A stretch of 64,000 nt of DNA from Nostoc sp. FACHB-110. GTDB lineage: Bacteria; Cyanobacteriota; Cyanobacteriia; Cyanobacteriales; Nostocaceae. The stretch spans positions 62,001 to 126,000 of the forward strand of contig NZ_JACJRU010000001.1 of the NCBI RefSeq assembly GCF_014697425.1, read 5' to 3'. Below, one piece after another: positions 1-8,800 of this stretch (its first letter is position 1; each line of letters begins with the position of its first letter). Position numbers and translations under genes: made by a program. The notes beneath the pieces were generated by a model. That model worked only from the letters and a program-made list of their open reading frames with translations, made no database searches and was not told the DNA's origin.

Positions 1-409
1 TGAACACATAATTTATAGATTTCATGTGTTTGTAGTTGCCGTTCTTCAAAGCCAGCGCCTTGTTTTTTCACCTATCCACGGGTTCCAGACTGGCAGAATA
101 TATTGGTTGGCAACTAAGTTGCCCCTCTGGGATTGGCTGTGAGCAGGTCTTAACACGCTGTTTTTTCAGTCTGGCTCGATGCAACCTGAAAGTTGTTAAC
201 CTTAGTCAGATTATTAATTTAAATGTAGTTGTGACAATATTTAAACATAAATTAAGTGATTAGAAAAACTTTAGTTTGCACAAAAAATCAATAGTTCTAA
301 GACTTTTGGATACTATTGATTAAGCTTATCTGTAGTTGTAACCTACATTTGCTTCTTGTGTTTAGTAGACATTCAATTCTAAGATTAGTGTTCTCGAATA
401 CGAATTACT
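1..409. other. Intergenic region upstream of trmD
   Basis: No convincing gene is seen. A short inverted repeat (AACACAT at 3-9 and ATGTGTT at 24-30) could be the terminator stem of a gene ending just outside the window. A GGCAAC-TAA-GTTGCC hairpin lies at 109-123. The only long frame (36-263, TTG start) has no recognisable family or ribosome-binding site. The last 150 bases before trmD are AT-rich and presumably hold its promoter, but no box can be assigned with confidence. Confidence 0.5.
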
Positions 410-1120
410 GTGCGCTTTGATATAGTTACACTTTTTCCTGATTGTTTTACCTCTGTTCTCAGTTCTGGGCTGTTAGGTAAAGCTTTAGCCAAACAAATTG
501 CCCAAGTAAATTTGGTGAATCCCAGAGACTTCACAACGGACAAACACCGCAAGGTGGATGATGAACCCTACGGGGGTGGGGTGGGGATGCTGATGAAGCC
601 AGAACCTATATTTGGTGCTGTGGAGTCATTGCCTTGTTTACCACGTCGAGAGATCATTTTGATGAGTCCCCAAGGTCAAACTATTGACCAACCTTTATTG
701 CGGGAGTTGGCAACTAATTATGACCAGCTAGTAATTATCTGTGGACATTATGAGGGAGTAGATGACCGAGTACAACATTTGGTGACGCGAGAAGTGTCTT
801 TAGGAGATTTTATTCTCACGGGCGGGGAAATTCCGGCAATGGCTTTAATTAATGGTGTGGTGCGCCTGTTACCGGGAACTGTGGGCAAAGTTGAATCTCT
901 AAAGTCGGAAAGTTTTGAAGAAGGATTGCTAGATTATCCCCAGTATACTCGTCCGGCTAATTTTCGCGGTTGGAAAGTGCCAGATGTTTTGCTGTCTGGA
1001 AACCATGCCGCGATCGCTCGGTGGCGTTACGAACAACAAATTAAACGCACAGCCTTGCGTCGCCCTGATTTACTCTCAAAATGGCAAGAGGAGAAGAAGC
1101 AGGGGGATGAAAAAGTATGA
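410..1120 (+). CDS. trmD: tRNA (guanine-N1)-methyltransferase TrmD
   Basis: Methylates N1 of guanosine 37 next to the anticodon of several tRNAs using S-adenosylmethionine, which prevents +1 frameshifting; acts in the cytoplasm as a knotted SPOUT dimer. The 236-residue length is normal. Visible family motifs are GGGVGMLMKPEP, MSPQGQ, CGHYEGVDDRV and SLGDFILTGGE, the last two forming the SAM-binding trefoil knot. The start is GTG with no better upstream codon in frame. Unusually, the stop codon TGA lies inside the first units of a heptanucleotide tandem repeat, so the last residues are repeat-encoded. ispF follows on the same strand after the repeat. The rimM-rplS context seen in many bacteria is absent downstream. 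Confidence 0.97.
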   Translation: MRFDIVTLFPDCFTSVLSSGLLGKALAKQIAQVNLVNPRDFTTDKHRKVDDEPYGGGVGMLMKPEPIFGAVESLPCLPRREIILMSPQGQTIDQPLLRELATNYDQLVIICGHYEGVDDRVQHLVTREVSLGDFILTGGEIPAMALINGVVRLLPGTVGKVESLKSESFEEGLLDYPQYTRPANFRGWKVPDVLLSGNHAAIARWRYEQQIKRTALRRPDLLSKWQEEKKQGDEKV

Positions 1121-1224
1121 AGTGTGAAGTGTGAAGTATGAAGTATGAAGTATGAAGTATGAAGTATGAAGTATGAAGTATGAAGTATGAAGTATGAAGT
1201 ATGAAGTATGAAGTATGAAGTGTG
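1113..1224. repeat. Heptanucleotide tandem array (16 units of AAGTATG type)
   Basis: Sixteen consecutive 7-base units run without a gap. Twelve or so are AAGTATG and the rest are AAGTGTG, found near the two ends. The array begins inside the trmD reading frame and includes its TGA stop. Such short tandemly repeated repetitive (STRR) sequences are known from heterocystous cyanobacteria. Related copies lie at 20279-20299, 20979-21042, 55031-55051 and 57193-57220. The array produces repetitive artefact frames on the minus strand. Confidence 0.97.
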
Positions 1225-1267
1225 AAATATTGCTGTATCCTGCCTTGTAAGCATTGACTATTGACAA

Positions 1268-1750
1268 ATGACTAACATCAGAATTGGTAACGGCTACGAT
1301 ATTCACAGATTGGTGAGCGATCGCGCTTTAATTTTAGGTGGCATTCAAATTCCCCACGAATTGGGTTTGCTAGGGCATAGTGATGCTGATGTCTTAACCC
1401 ACGCCATTATGGATGCTATGTTAGGGGCTTTATCTTTAGGAGATATTGGCCATTACTTTCCCCCCACTGATCCCCAATGGGCAGGTGCAGATAGTTTGAT
1501 ACTTTTAACTCAAGTACATCAGCTAATTAAAGACCAAGGTTGGCAAATAGGTAACATTGATTCTGTAGTGGTGGCAGAACGACCAAAATTAAAACCACAC
1601 ATTGAAAAAATGCGCGAGAAACTAGCCACAGTTTTAGAATTACAACCTAATCAAATTGGCATTAAAGCTACCACCAACGAAAAACTAGGCCCCGTAGGAC
1701 GAGAAGAAGGTATTTGTGCTTATGCTGTCGTCTTACTAGTTGCATTTTAA
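1268..1750 (+). CDS. ispF: 2-C-methyl-D-erythritol 2,4-cyclodiphosphate synthase IspF
   Basis: Catalyses cyclisation of CDP-methylerythritol phosphate to the 2,4-cyclodiphosphate with loss of CMP, the fifth step of the plastid-type MEP isoprenoid pathway feeding carotenoids, phytol and quinones. The length of 160 residues is standard for this trimeric enzyme. The metal ligands are visible as Asp11 and His13 in GYDIHRL and His45 in the segment [25 protein letters not shown] near the C-terminus forms the nucleotide site. The ATG lies directly in a heptamer-like context (TTGACTATTGACAAATGACTA). It follows trmD by 147 bases, most of them repeat; co-transcription is possible but not shown. Confidence 0.97.
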   Translation: MTNIRIGNGYDIHRLVSDRALILGGIQIPHELGLLGHSDADVLTHAIMDAMLGALSLGDIGHYFPPTDPQWAGADSLILLTQVHQLIKDQGWQIGNIDSVVVAERPKLKPHIEKMREKLATVLELQPNQIGIKATTNEKLGPVGREEGICAYAVVLLVAF

Positions 1751-1816
1751 TAGCTAGGATAAAGGTAAGAATTTTATCTATACACTATTCTTACCTAATT
1801 TAGGAGCCTGGAAAAA

Positions 1817-2335
1817 ATGACAGTTTCAAAACTTAAAACTCATAATTATCTTGCTGATATTGTTGTTGTAAATAAGAATGAAAAACTTGTTTTATTAGTT
1901 GAAATCAAAAATATACAATTAGAAGTATCATTTCCTCAAGAACAAGCAATATCACAAATAAATTTTTACTTACAGATAATATATAAAAATGATTACTCAT
2001 TAATAAATAATGATGTTTTTGCAATGATAGTTGATATAAACAAAATAGAAATTTATAAATATAATTTTTCCAATGACAATCCTTATTTAAAATTGCTTGT
2101 TTCACTACCAACCTCTGTAATTCTGAGCCATTACGATCCAGATTTTAATAATAAAAGAATATTTAACTTGTATATGGAAACACTTGTAGAAGCATGGCTA
2201 AGAGACTTGGTATATCATTGGAAATCAGAAATACCACCAGGCTTAAAAGAATTAGCAGAAATTGGTTTATTATCCCAAATAGAAGGGGGAAAAACTTATT
2301 CTCAGGTAAACATAGGTGCAGATACTTTACATTGA
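1817..2335 (+). CDS. Hypothetical protein with a nuclease-like D...ExK motif
   Basis: Family not recognised with certainty. The N-terminal segment reads ADIVVV...LVLLVEIKN, an Asp near residue 14 followed by Glu28-x-Lys30, which resembles the core of PD-(D/E)xK nuclease-fold proteins; this is inference from a short motif. The rest is AT-rich-coded, with a helical region around residues 115-150 (NLYMETLVEAWLRDLVYHW). The 172-residue frame overlaps the start of the next gene by 20 bases, so the two are probably translated together. Base composition is visibly more AT-rich than ispF or larB, which may indicate later acquisition. A two-gene toxin-antitoxin-like or nuclease module is one possibility. 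Confidence 0.6.
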   Translation: MTVSKLKTHNYLADIVVVNKNEKLVLLVEIKNIQLEVSFPQEQAISQINFYLQIIYKNDYSLINNDVFAMIVDINKIEIYKYNFSNDNPYLKLLVSLPTSVILSHYDPDFNNKRIFNLYMETLVEAWLRDLVYHWKSEIPPGLKELAEIGLLSQIEGGKTYSQVNIGADTLH

Positions 2336-2945
2336 AACTAATTTCTTGATGGCTATTGCTAACGGGCGAGAGATACAGGCAGAAGACTTACTTCAGCAGA
2401 TACCAAATTCAATTCGTATAGTAATACCAGCTATTTGTTATATTGAAGCTATTTCTACCTGGGAAAAAAGCAAATATTACTTCCAACAATTTAGTCAAGA
2501 GTTAGATAAACAAATTAATAATTCAGAGCGTGATACCACCTCTAATAACGCTAAAAAATTTTTAGAAAATTTACAAGAATTAAAAGTTTTAAATGGCTCT
2601 TTACTTAATGATGTTCAAGGACGTTTAGCTGATGCAATAGATATCCTATTAACAAGAACTGAATTAATACAATTAGAACAACAAATTATTCAGGATGTTG
2701 CTCAAACAACTATTATTCAACCAGAAACTTTGCTTATTCAAAACGATATTATGGACAATTTAATTTTAAGAAGTATTATTGAACACGCAAGCTCACATAC
2801 TCAAGCAACTAAGGTATTTCTGAGTGCGAATGCAAATGATTTTGGCAAGCAAGAAGTCAAAGCCGCTTTGCGTGATGCTGGAATAAGTAAATATTTTACC
2901 CGTACTCAAGATTTTTTAGGTTGGCTACAGTCTCAAAATATTTGA
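2316..2945 (+). CDS. PIN-like protein
   Basis: The 209-residue product begins MQILYIETNFLMA, the usual first strand of a PIN ribonuclease domain, but with Glu7 where most PIN domains have Asp. Further acidic positions typical of the fold appear in ICYIEAIS (about residue 45) and in the C-terminal LSANANDFG segment that matches the last PIN strand. A middle helical insert (residues 60-150) is longer than in small VapC toxins. The start is GTG inside the preceding gene, with a 20-base overlap. Together with the ExK protein upstream this may form a small nuclease or toxin module; activity is not certain because of the Asp-to-Glu change. Confidence 0.6.
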   Translation: MQILYIETNFLMAIANGREIQAEDLLQQIPNSIRIVIPAICYIEAISTWEKSKYYFQQFSQELDKQINNSERDTTSNNAKKFLENLQELKVLNGSLLNDVQGRLADAIDILLTRTELIQLEQQIIQDVAQTTIIQPETLLIQNDIMDNLILRSIIEHASSHTQATKVFLSANANDFGKQEVKAALRDAGISKYFTRTQDFLGWLQSQNI

Positions 2946-2976
2946 CACAATTACAATTAGACGGGCTAGTGAAAAT

Positions 2977-4743
2977 ATGTACTCTTTAATTAAACGTTTT
3001 TGGATATTCATAATTCTTGCTGCATTTACAGCAATGACCCTTGCAGCTTGTAATCCTAATAACTTTAAAAGTTCGGCTGCTCAAGTACCCCAAATAGTAA
3101 GTAGTATTCTTAGTGATCCAAAAACATTTAATTTTCCTCTTAGTCAAGAATCCCCCAATGTTTTTGGATTAATTTATGAGGGCTTAGTTGACCAAAACCC
3201 TCTAACTGGAAAAGTTGAGCCAAGATTAGCTGAATCTTGGCAAGTTTCTGAAGATAAATTAAAGTTTATTTTTACTCTGCGTCCGGGTTTAAAATGGTCG
3301 GATGGTCAGCCACTGACAGCCGATGACGTTTTATTTACTTATAAGGATATTTATTTCAATGAAGCGATTCCGACAGATGTCAGAGATGCTTTTAAGATTG
3401 GCATTAGTCGGAAGTTACCTAGTATTCAAAAAATAGATGAGCGAACAGTAGAATTTATTTTACCAGAACCCTTTAGACCTTTTCTTTTAAATACAGGTAC
3501 TCCTATATTACCTGCCCATACGTTGCAAAAATATGTCAACCAAAAAGATAGTGAAGGAAAACCAGTATTTTTAAGTAAATGGGGTATTGATACTCCTCCA
3601 GGAGAAATTATTGTTAATGGCCCATACAAACTCGAACGTTATGACACTAGTGAGCGCGTTATATTTCAGCGTAATCCTTATTATTGGCGTAAAGATATTC
3701 AAGGTAATTCCCAACCTTATGTTGAACGTTTAGTTTGGCAGATTGTCGAAAATACAGATACATCTTTACTCCAATTCCGTTCTGGTGGATTAGATACTAT
3801 AGGTATTTCGCCTGATTATTTTTCTTTGCTGAAGGTGCAAGAAAAACAAGGCAATTTCAAAATTTATGGAAATGAACCGGGGACTGGTACAAGCTTTATA
3901 TTTTTTAATTTGAATAAAGGGAGAAGGAACAGTAAACCATTAGTAGAACCAGTAAAATCACGCTGGTTTAATACCTTAGAATTCCGTCAGGCGGTTGCTT
4001 ATGCTATTGACCGTCAAACAATGATTAATAATACTTTTCGTGGTTTGGGGAAACCTCAAGATTCACCAATTACAGTCCAAAGTCCCTATTATTTACCGCC
4101 AGAAGCAGGGCTAAAAACCTACAATTACAATCTAGATAAAGCCAAACAATTATTAATCAAAGCGGGCTTTAAATATAACGAAAAAAGTCAATTATTAGAT
4201 AGTGAAGGTAATCGGGTTCGCTTCACATTACTGACTAATTCTGGTAATAAAATTCGTGAAGCAATGGGAGCGCAGATTAAACGAGACTTGAGTAAAATCG
4301 GTATGCAAGTTGATTTTACACCGATCGCCTGGAGTACCTATACAGATAAGCTGTCTAATACTTTAGATTGGGAAGCAGCTTTACTCGGTTTAACAGGCGG
4401 TTTAGAGCCAAATGATGGGGCGAATGTTTGGTTTCCTGAGGGAGGATTGCACGCTTTTAACCAAAAACCCCAACCGGGACAAAAACCTATTGAAGGTTGG
4501 GAAGTGTCTCCTTGGGAAGCCGAAATTGGTAAACTTTATATCCAAGCTGCTCAAGAATTCGATGAAGCAAAAGTTAAACAGCTTTATGCCAAAACTCAAC
4601 AAATTACCCAGGAAAATTTGCCTTTTATTTATTTGGTTAATCCCTTAGCCATGACAGCAGTACGTAATCGCTTTGAAGGTATTAACTACTCTGCTTTGAG
4701 TGGCGCATTCTGGAACATTTATGAAATCAAAATTACAAAATAG
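2977..4743 (+). CDS. Peptide/oligopeptide ABC transporter substrate-binding lipoprotein (SBP family 5)
   Basis: Periplasmic receptor of the DppA/OppA/AppA type that binds peptides, nickel complexes or similar ligands for an ABC importer. A lipoprotein signal peptide is visible: hydrophobic stretch then LAAC with Cys25 as the lipidated residue. Family features include the early YEGLVD segment, LRPGLKWSDGQPLTADDV near residue 110, and a mid-protein FRQAVAYAIDRQTM motif. Length of 588 residues is normal. No permease or ATPase genes lie nearby, so it is an orphan binding protein whose partners must be encoded elsewhere. It starts 31 bases after the PIN-like gene and may share its transcript. Confidence 0.93.
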   Translation: MYSLIKRFWIFIILAAFTAMTLAACNPNNFKSSAAQVPQIVSSILSDPKTFNFPLSQESPNVFGLIYEGLVDQNPLTGKVEPRLAESWQVSEDKLKFIFTLRPGLKWSDGQPLTADDVLFTYKDIYFNEAIPTDVRDAFKIGISRKLPSIQKIDERTVEFILPEPFRPFLLNTGTPILPAHTLQKYVNQKDSEGKPVFLSKWGIDTPPGEIIVNGPYKLERYDTSERVIFQRNPYYWRKDIQGNSQPYVERLVWQIVENTDTSLLQFRSGGLDTIGISPDYFSLLKVQEKQGNFKIYGNEPGTGTSFIFFNLNKGRRNSKPLVEPVKSRWFNTLEFRQAVAYAIDRQTMINNTFRGLGKPQDSPITVQSPYYLPPEAGLKTYNYNLDKAKQLLIKAGFKYNEKSQLLDSEGNRVRFTLLTNSGNKIREAMGAQIKRDLSKIGMQVDFTPIAWSTYTDKLSNTLDWEAALLGLTGGLEPNDGANVWFPEGGLHAFNQKPQPGQKPIEGWEVSPWEAEIGKLYIQAAQEFDEAKVKQLYAKTQQITQENLPFIYLVNPLAMTAVRNRFEGINYSALSGAFWNIYEIKITK

Positions 4744-4749
4744 TTAAGA

Positions 4750-4780
4750 GTCAATGCTCAAGAGACTATTGACCATTGAC
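4750..4780. repeat. Short inverted repeat between SBP gene and larB
   Basis: GTCAATG at 4750-4756 and CATTGAC at 4774-4780 form a 7-bp stem. The sequence (AGTCAATG...ACTATTGACCATTGACT) is of the same AGTCAAT/GACTATT type as the heptamer arrays near 1255 and 61742. It could act as a weak terminator or be a remnant of a repeat array; there is no T-run. Confidence 0.5.
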
Positions 4781-4796
4781 TTGGGAATATGCACAA

Positions 4797-5573
4797 ATGA
4801 CAAATGATCAAAACTTGCGATCGCTCCTAGAAGCTGTCGCCAATGGTAAAGTGAGTCTGGATCATGCTTTAAACTCACTCAAAGACTTAGCCTATGAACC
4901 TGTAGATGAGTTTGCCAAAATTGACCACCATCGCGCACTTAGAACGGGTTTTCCAGAAGTCATTTGGGGGCCAGGTAAAACCCCAGAACAAATTGCTCGT
5001 ATTATCGAAGTGATGCGTCAACGTAACTCTGTAGTTATGGCTACTCGCATCGAACCATCGGTCTATGGGATATTACAATCAAAAGTTCGAGGTTTGCAAT
5101 ACTACGAGTTAGCCAGGATTTGTGCTATTACTCCCCCAACTATCGAACCACAATTTCCCGGCGAGATAGGAATTCTTTCAGCTGGTACTGCTGACTTACC
5201 TGTAGCGGAAGAAGCAGCTGTGACAGCAGAACTTTCTGGTTTTCGCGTTCAGCGGCTTTGGGATGTAGGTGTAGCAGGAATTCATCGTTTGTTGAGTAAC
5301 CGTCACTTAATTGAGTCAGCATCGGTATTAATTGTTGTCGCTGGAATGGAAGGTGCTTTACCGAGTGTCGTTGCAGGTTTAGCAAATTGTCCTGTAATTG
5401 CTGTTCCTACAAGTATTGGCTACGGGGCGAGTTTTGGCGGTTTAGCACCTTTATTGACAATGCTGAATTCTTGTGCAGCTGGTGTTGGGGTAGTGAATAT
5501 CGATAACGGTTTTGGTGCAGCAGTATTAGCAGGGCAAATTTTGCGAACGGCGGAGAAATTGAGTCATAGGTAG
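4797..5573 (+). CDS. larB: LarB, nickel-pincer cofactor biosynthesis carboxylase
   Basis: LarB carboxylates and hydrolyses nicotinic acid adenine dinucleotide to start synthesis of the nickel-pincer nucleotide cofactor of lactate racemase-type enzymes. The C-terminal half resembles PurE (AIR carboxylase): GILSAGTADLPVAEEA, then VVAGMEGALPSVVAGL and VIAVPTSIGYGASFGG. The N-terminal 90 residues (LDHALNSL, HRALRTGFPEVIWG) are LarB-specific and distinguish it from true PurE, which is encoded separately at 38.3 kb. I chose the ATG at 4797 (258 residues) over a TTG at 4776, because that TTG lies within the inverted-repeat spacer and adds only seven non-conserved residues. larC and larE are not in the window. 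Confidence 0.92.
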   Translation: MTNDQNLRSLLEAVANGKVSLDHALNSLKDLAYEPVDEFAKIDHHRALRTGFPEVIWGPGKTPEQIARIIEVMRQRNSVVMATRIEPSVYGILQSKVRGLQYYELARICAITPPTIEPQFPGEIGILSAGTADLPVAEEAAVTAELSGFRVQRLWDVGVAGIHRLLSNRHLIESASVLIVVAGMEGALPSVVAGLANCPVIAVPTSIGYGASFGGLAPLLTMLNSCAAGVGVVNIDNGFGAAVLAGQILRTAEKLSHR

Positions 5574-5810
5574 AGACTAGAGGCTAGGGAGTAGTATTTT
5601 TTCAGTTCTGTTCTAGTACTTAAACACATTGATTTTGATAGGTGAATCAAAACTTTGTTTCTCTTCTTCCTTCTTACTTTGTGGTCTTTGGGTTCTTTGT
5701 GGTTCGTTATTTTACCTGTCGAATTTAGTATGGTGAAGTACTAGGACGAAACTGAACTGAGTTTTTTAACTCGCTAATGTCTTAACCGCAGAATTTCTGA
5801 CCAAAATACT

Positions 5811-8800
5811 TTAAGTATTTTTAGTTCGTCCAGCTAAGTTGGCAACCAGAAATACCAATTGGGTTAGCTCGACAGGTTTAGGAATGTACATTTGAAAGCC
5901 TGCATTCCTCGATTCTTGGATATCAATACTACTGGCATACCCTGTGATTGCTGCTGCGGGAATTTTTCCCCCAGCCTCAGCACTAAGAGAGCGCACTCGC
6001 CGGATCAAGGTATAGCCATCTTGGTTCGGCATCGCAATATCAGACAATAGGACATCATACATCCCTGGTTGGCTTGTGAGTACTGAGAATGCTTCATCAG
6101 CAGATGTGACAGCAGTTACTTCAGCCCCGTAATCTTGTAGCATAATCTTCGTTAACTCACGTATATCGGCATCGTCATCTACAACCAGTACGTGCAAACC
6201 GTCCAGGGAAGGAATGTTATCAACGCATATTTCCGTATCGTTGGCAATATCTATCACCATTGGATCACCAGAGCTAACATCCTCCTCAAGATTGCTGTTC
6301 AGTGGTAGCTTAACGATGATAGTTGTCCCTAAGTCTACACCTGGACTTTCTGCCTGAACCGTGCCGCCATGAAGTTCGACTAGATAACGAACAAGGGACA
6401 GCCCTATGCCCAGTCCTTGATTAGCACGAGTTTTCCTACTGTCAGCCTGGCGAAACTGATCAAAAACATAAGGGAGAAAGTCATTAGGTATGCCAATACC
6501 TGTGTCACTAACTCGAATCTGGGCTTGGGAATTAACTTCCTCCAGTGTGAGCACTACACTTCCCCCAGCAGGTGTAAACTTGATGGCATTAGAAAGCAAA
6601 TTCCAGATTACCTGCTGCAATCGCGTCCCATCCCCCAGTACCTGTCCCATTGGTTGCAGGTGGCATTCAATTTGAATATTTTTTGCTTCTGCCGATAATC
6701 TGACTATCTCAAGGGCTGCCTCAATCACATAGGAGAGATCAATTGGATAAATATTCAGACTGAGTTTGCCAGTGGTAATCCGCGAGATATCGAGAAGATC
6801 CTCAATCATTTGGACTTGCGCTTTAGCACCACGCTGGATCATGTCAACTGCTCGATTCATTTGAGTAGTATCCAGGTTTTGCTTCTGGAGTAAATCAGAC
6901 CATCCCAGAATACTGTGGAGGGGGTTGCGAAGTTCGTGGGATAAGATAGATAAAAACTCATCCTTAGTTCGGTTAGATGCCTCCGCTTCTAAGCGGGCTG
7001 ACTGCTCTTGAGCTAATAACTGGGCGCGTTCTTCCTCAAACAACTTCTGCTGTGTAATGTCATGAAGTGCCAGCAAAATCATCTGCTGATTTCCTGGTTG
7101 TAAAATTTTATAACCATTGAGCAATATAGTCTTTTGCCCAATTTTTTCAAAATCACAGCAAACTTCAAAACCTTCAATTTGAGTGTTATGAGTGAGAATT
7201 TCTTCCAGGATAGATTGCACTTGGGGAATATTCCAGTGACCATTTCCTAGCTCAAAAATTACTTGCTGTTCTGTCTGGGCGGGCGTTACCTGAAACATTC
7301 GATAAAAAGCCCGATTGCTTTTGATAACTTGTAAGTCAGCATTGAGAACTACTAAAGGTTCTGGCATAGTTTCTACCACAGCCTCAGCATAATCAAGGGC
7401 TTGTTGAAGCTGCTGTGTACTGCGTTTGAGGGCATCAATATCCATGAACACCATCACCACGCCATCAATTTGATTTTCTGTAGTTCTGTAAGGTCGAATT
7501 CGCAGATTGTACCAACGTCCCTCAGTGTCTTGCGCCTCTAATTCTTTGAGATTTAAGGTATCAATTACCTCTATAATCAACGACTCTAAATTAGGAACCT
7601 CAATAGTGGAGCGGATATCACTTAGTGGTCTTCCTACATCTGTGGGAATCAAATTCAGTAAACGCTGTGCGGTTGGTGTGAAACGCCGAATCCGTAAATC
7701 GTTGGTCAGTATGAGAATGGGAATATTCACACTACTGAGTAAATTCAACAGGTCATTATTGACATTGTGTAATTCGAGATTGCGACTTTGCAGTTCTTGA
7801 TTAGTTGTATGTAATTCTTCGTTGGTTGCTTGTACTTCTTCTTTGGCGGTTTGCAACTCTTCATTAGTACTTTGTAGTTCCTCATTGCTGGAGAGGATTT
7901 CTTCATTTGCCACTTTCAGGTGTTGAGTAGTGGCTTCATGCTCATGACTAATCAGTTGCAAATATTCTTGAGTTGCAGCAAGCTCTTGTTTAGTGGTTGC
8001 CAGTTCTTGTTGGAGTCGGAGTATTTCCTCTGTACCCACTTGTTCTACATTTTCAGGTTTGATGCTTAGTTGTGGATTTGTTAGGGCAGGTACATCTTCA
8101 AATAAAACAAGAAAGCCGCGAGTTTCCCCTGAATCAGGCTGAAACGGAATTACCTCAACGTTGACTTTCCTAGATAGCTCACTGCCTTCTATCTGTATCT
8201 GTTCCTTTCTCACAGAAATATTCTGCCTTTTTGCCTGATGAATCGCAGTACGCAACTCTTCTAGCAGTCCTTTTCGGGCCATTTTGAACAAATTAAAACT
8301 GGGAACACCAGGGGCAGGTCTGAGATAGGGACTGGTTTCTCCGCGAAATTGCAGAATATCCATATTGTCGTTAATCATTACGCCCACTGGGACATAACGA
8401 TTTAAAAGAATCTGGTCAGCCTGTTTATTTAAGTCAGTAATATCCCAAGTCTTATGACTCATGGTCTTATCAGCAGCTATTTTCGCTACAGGGTAGTTGC
8501 TGGTTGCAAAGTTAAAGTTAAGTGGAGTGGGTATTAATTTTTTGGTATAAATATTGTTTTTTCTGTCTGTTAAAGTAAATAAGTTAGAAAATTCTCCTGC
8601 ACTTTCGGCAACACCTAACATCAAAAACCCAGTGGGCTTGAGACTGTAATGAAAAATGGGCATTACCTGCTTTTGCAAAACAGATTCAAAGTAAATCAGG
8701 ACATTACGACAACTAATGAGATCCAGATTGGAAAATGGTGGTTCGCTGATCAGGTTTTGTTTAGCAAAAACACAAAGTTCCCGAATCGGCTTGCTGATTT

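Noticed and set aside
36..263. 75-residue plus-strand frame at the left edge
   Set aside because: TTG start, no ribosome-binding site, no family-like pattern; likely chance.
1027..1306. Two minus-strand frames with HTSYFIL repeats
   Set aside because: They are translations of the heptamer array and not genes.
4776..4796. TTG start seven codons upstream of larB
   Set aside because: Lies in the repeat spacer and adds residues not typical of LarB; ATG at 4797 is better.
4797..5573. Second purE gene
   Set aside because: The N-terminal LarB-specific region and length identify LarB; true PurE is at 38262-38780.
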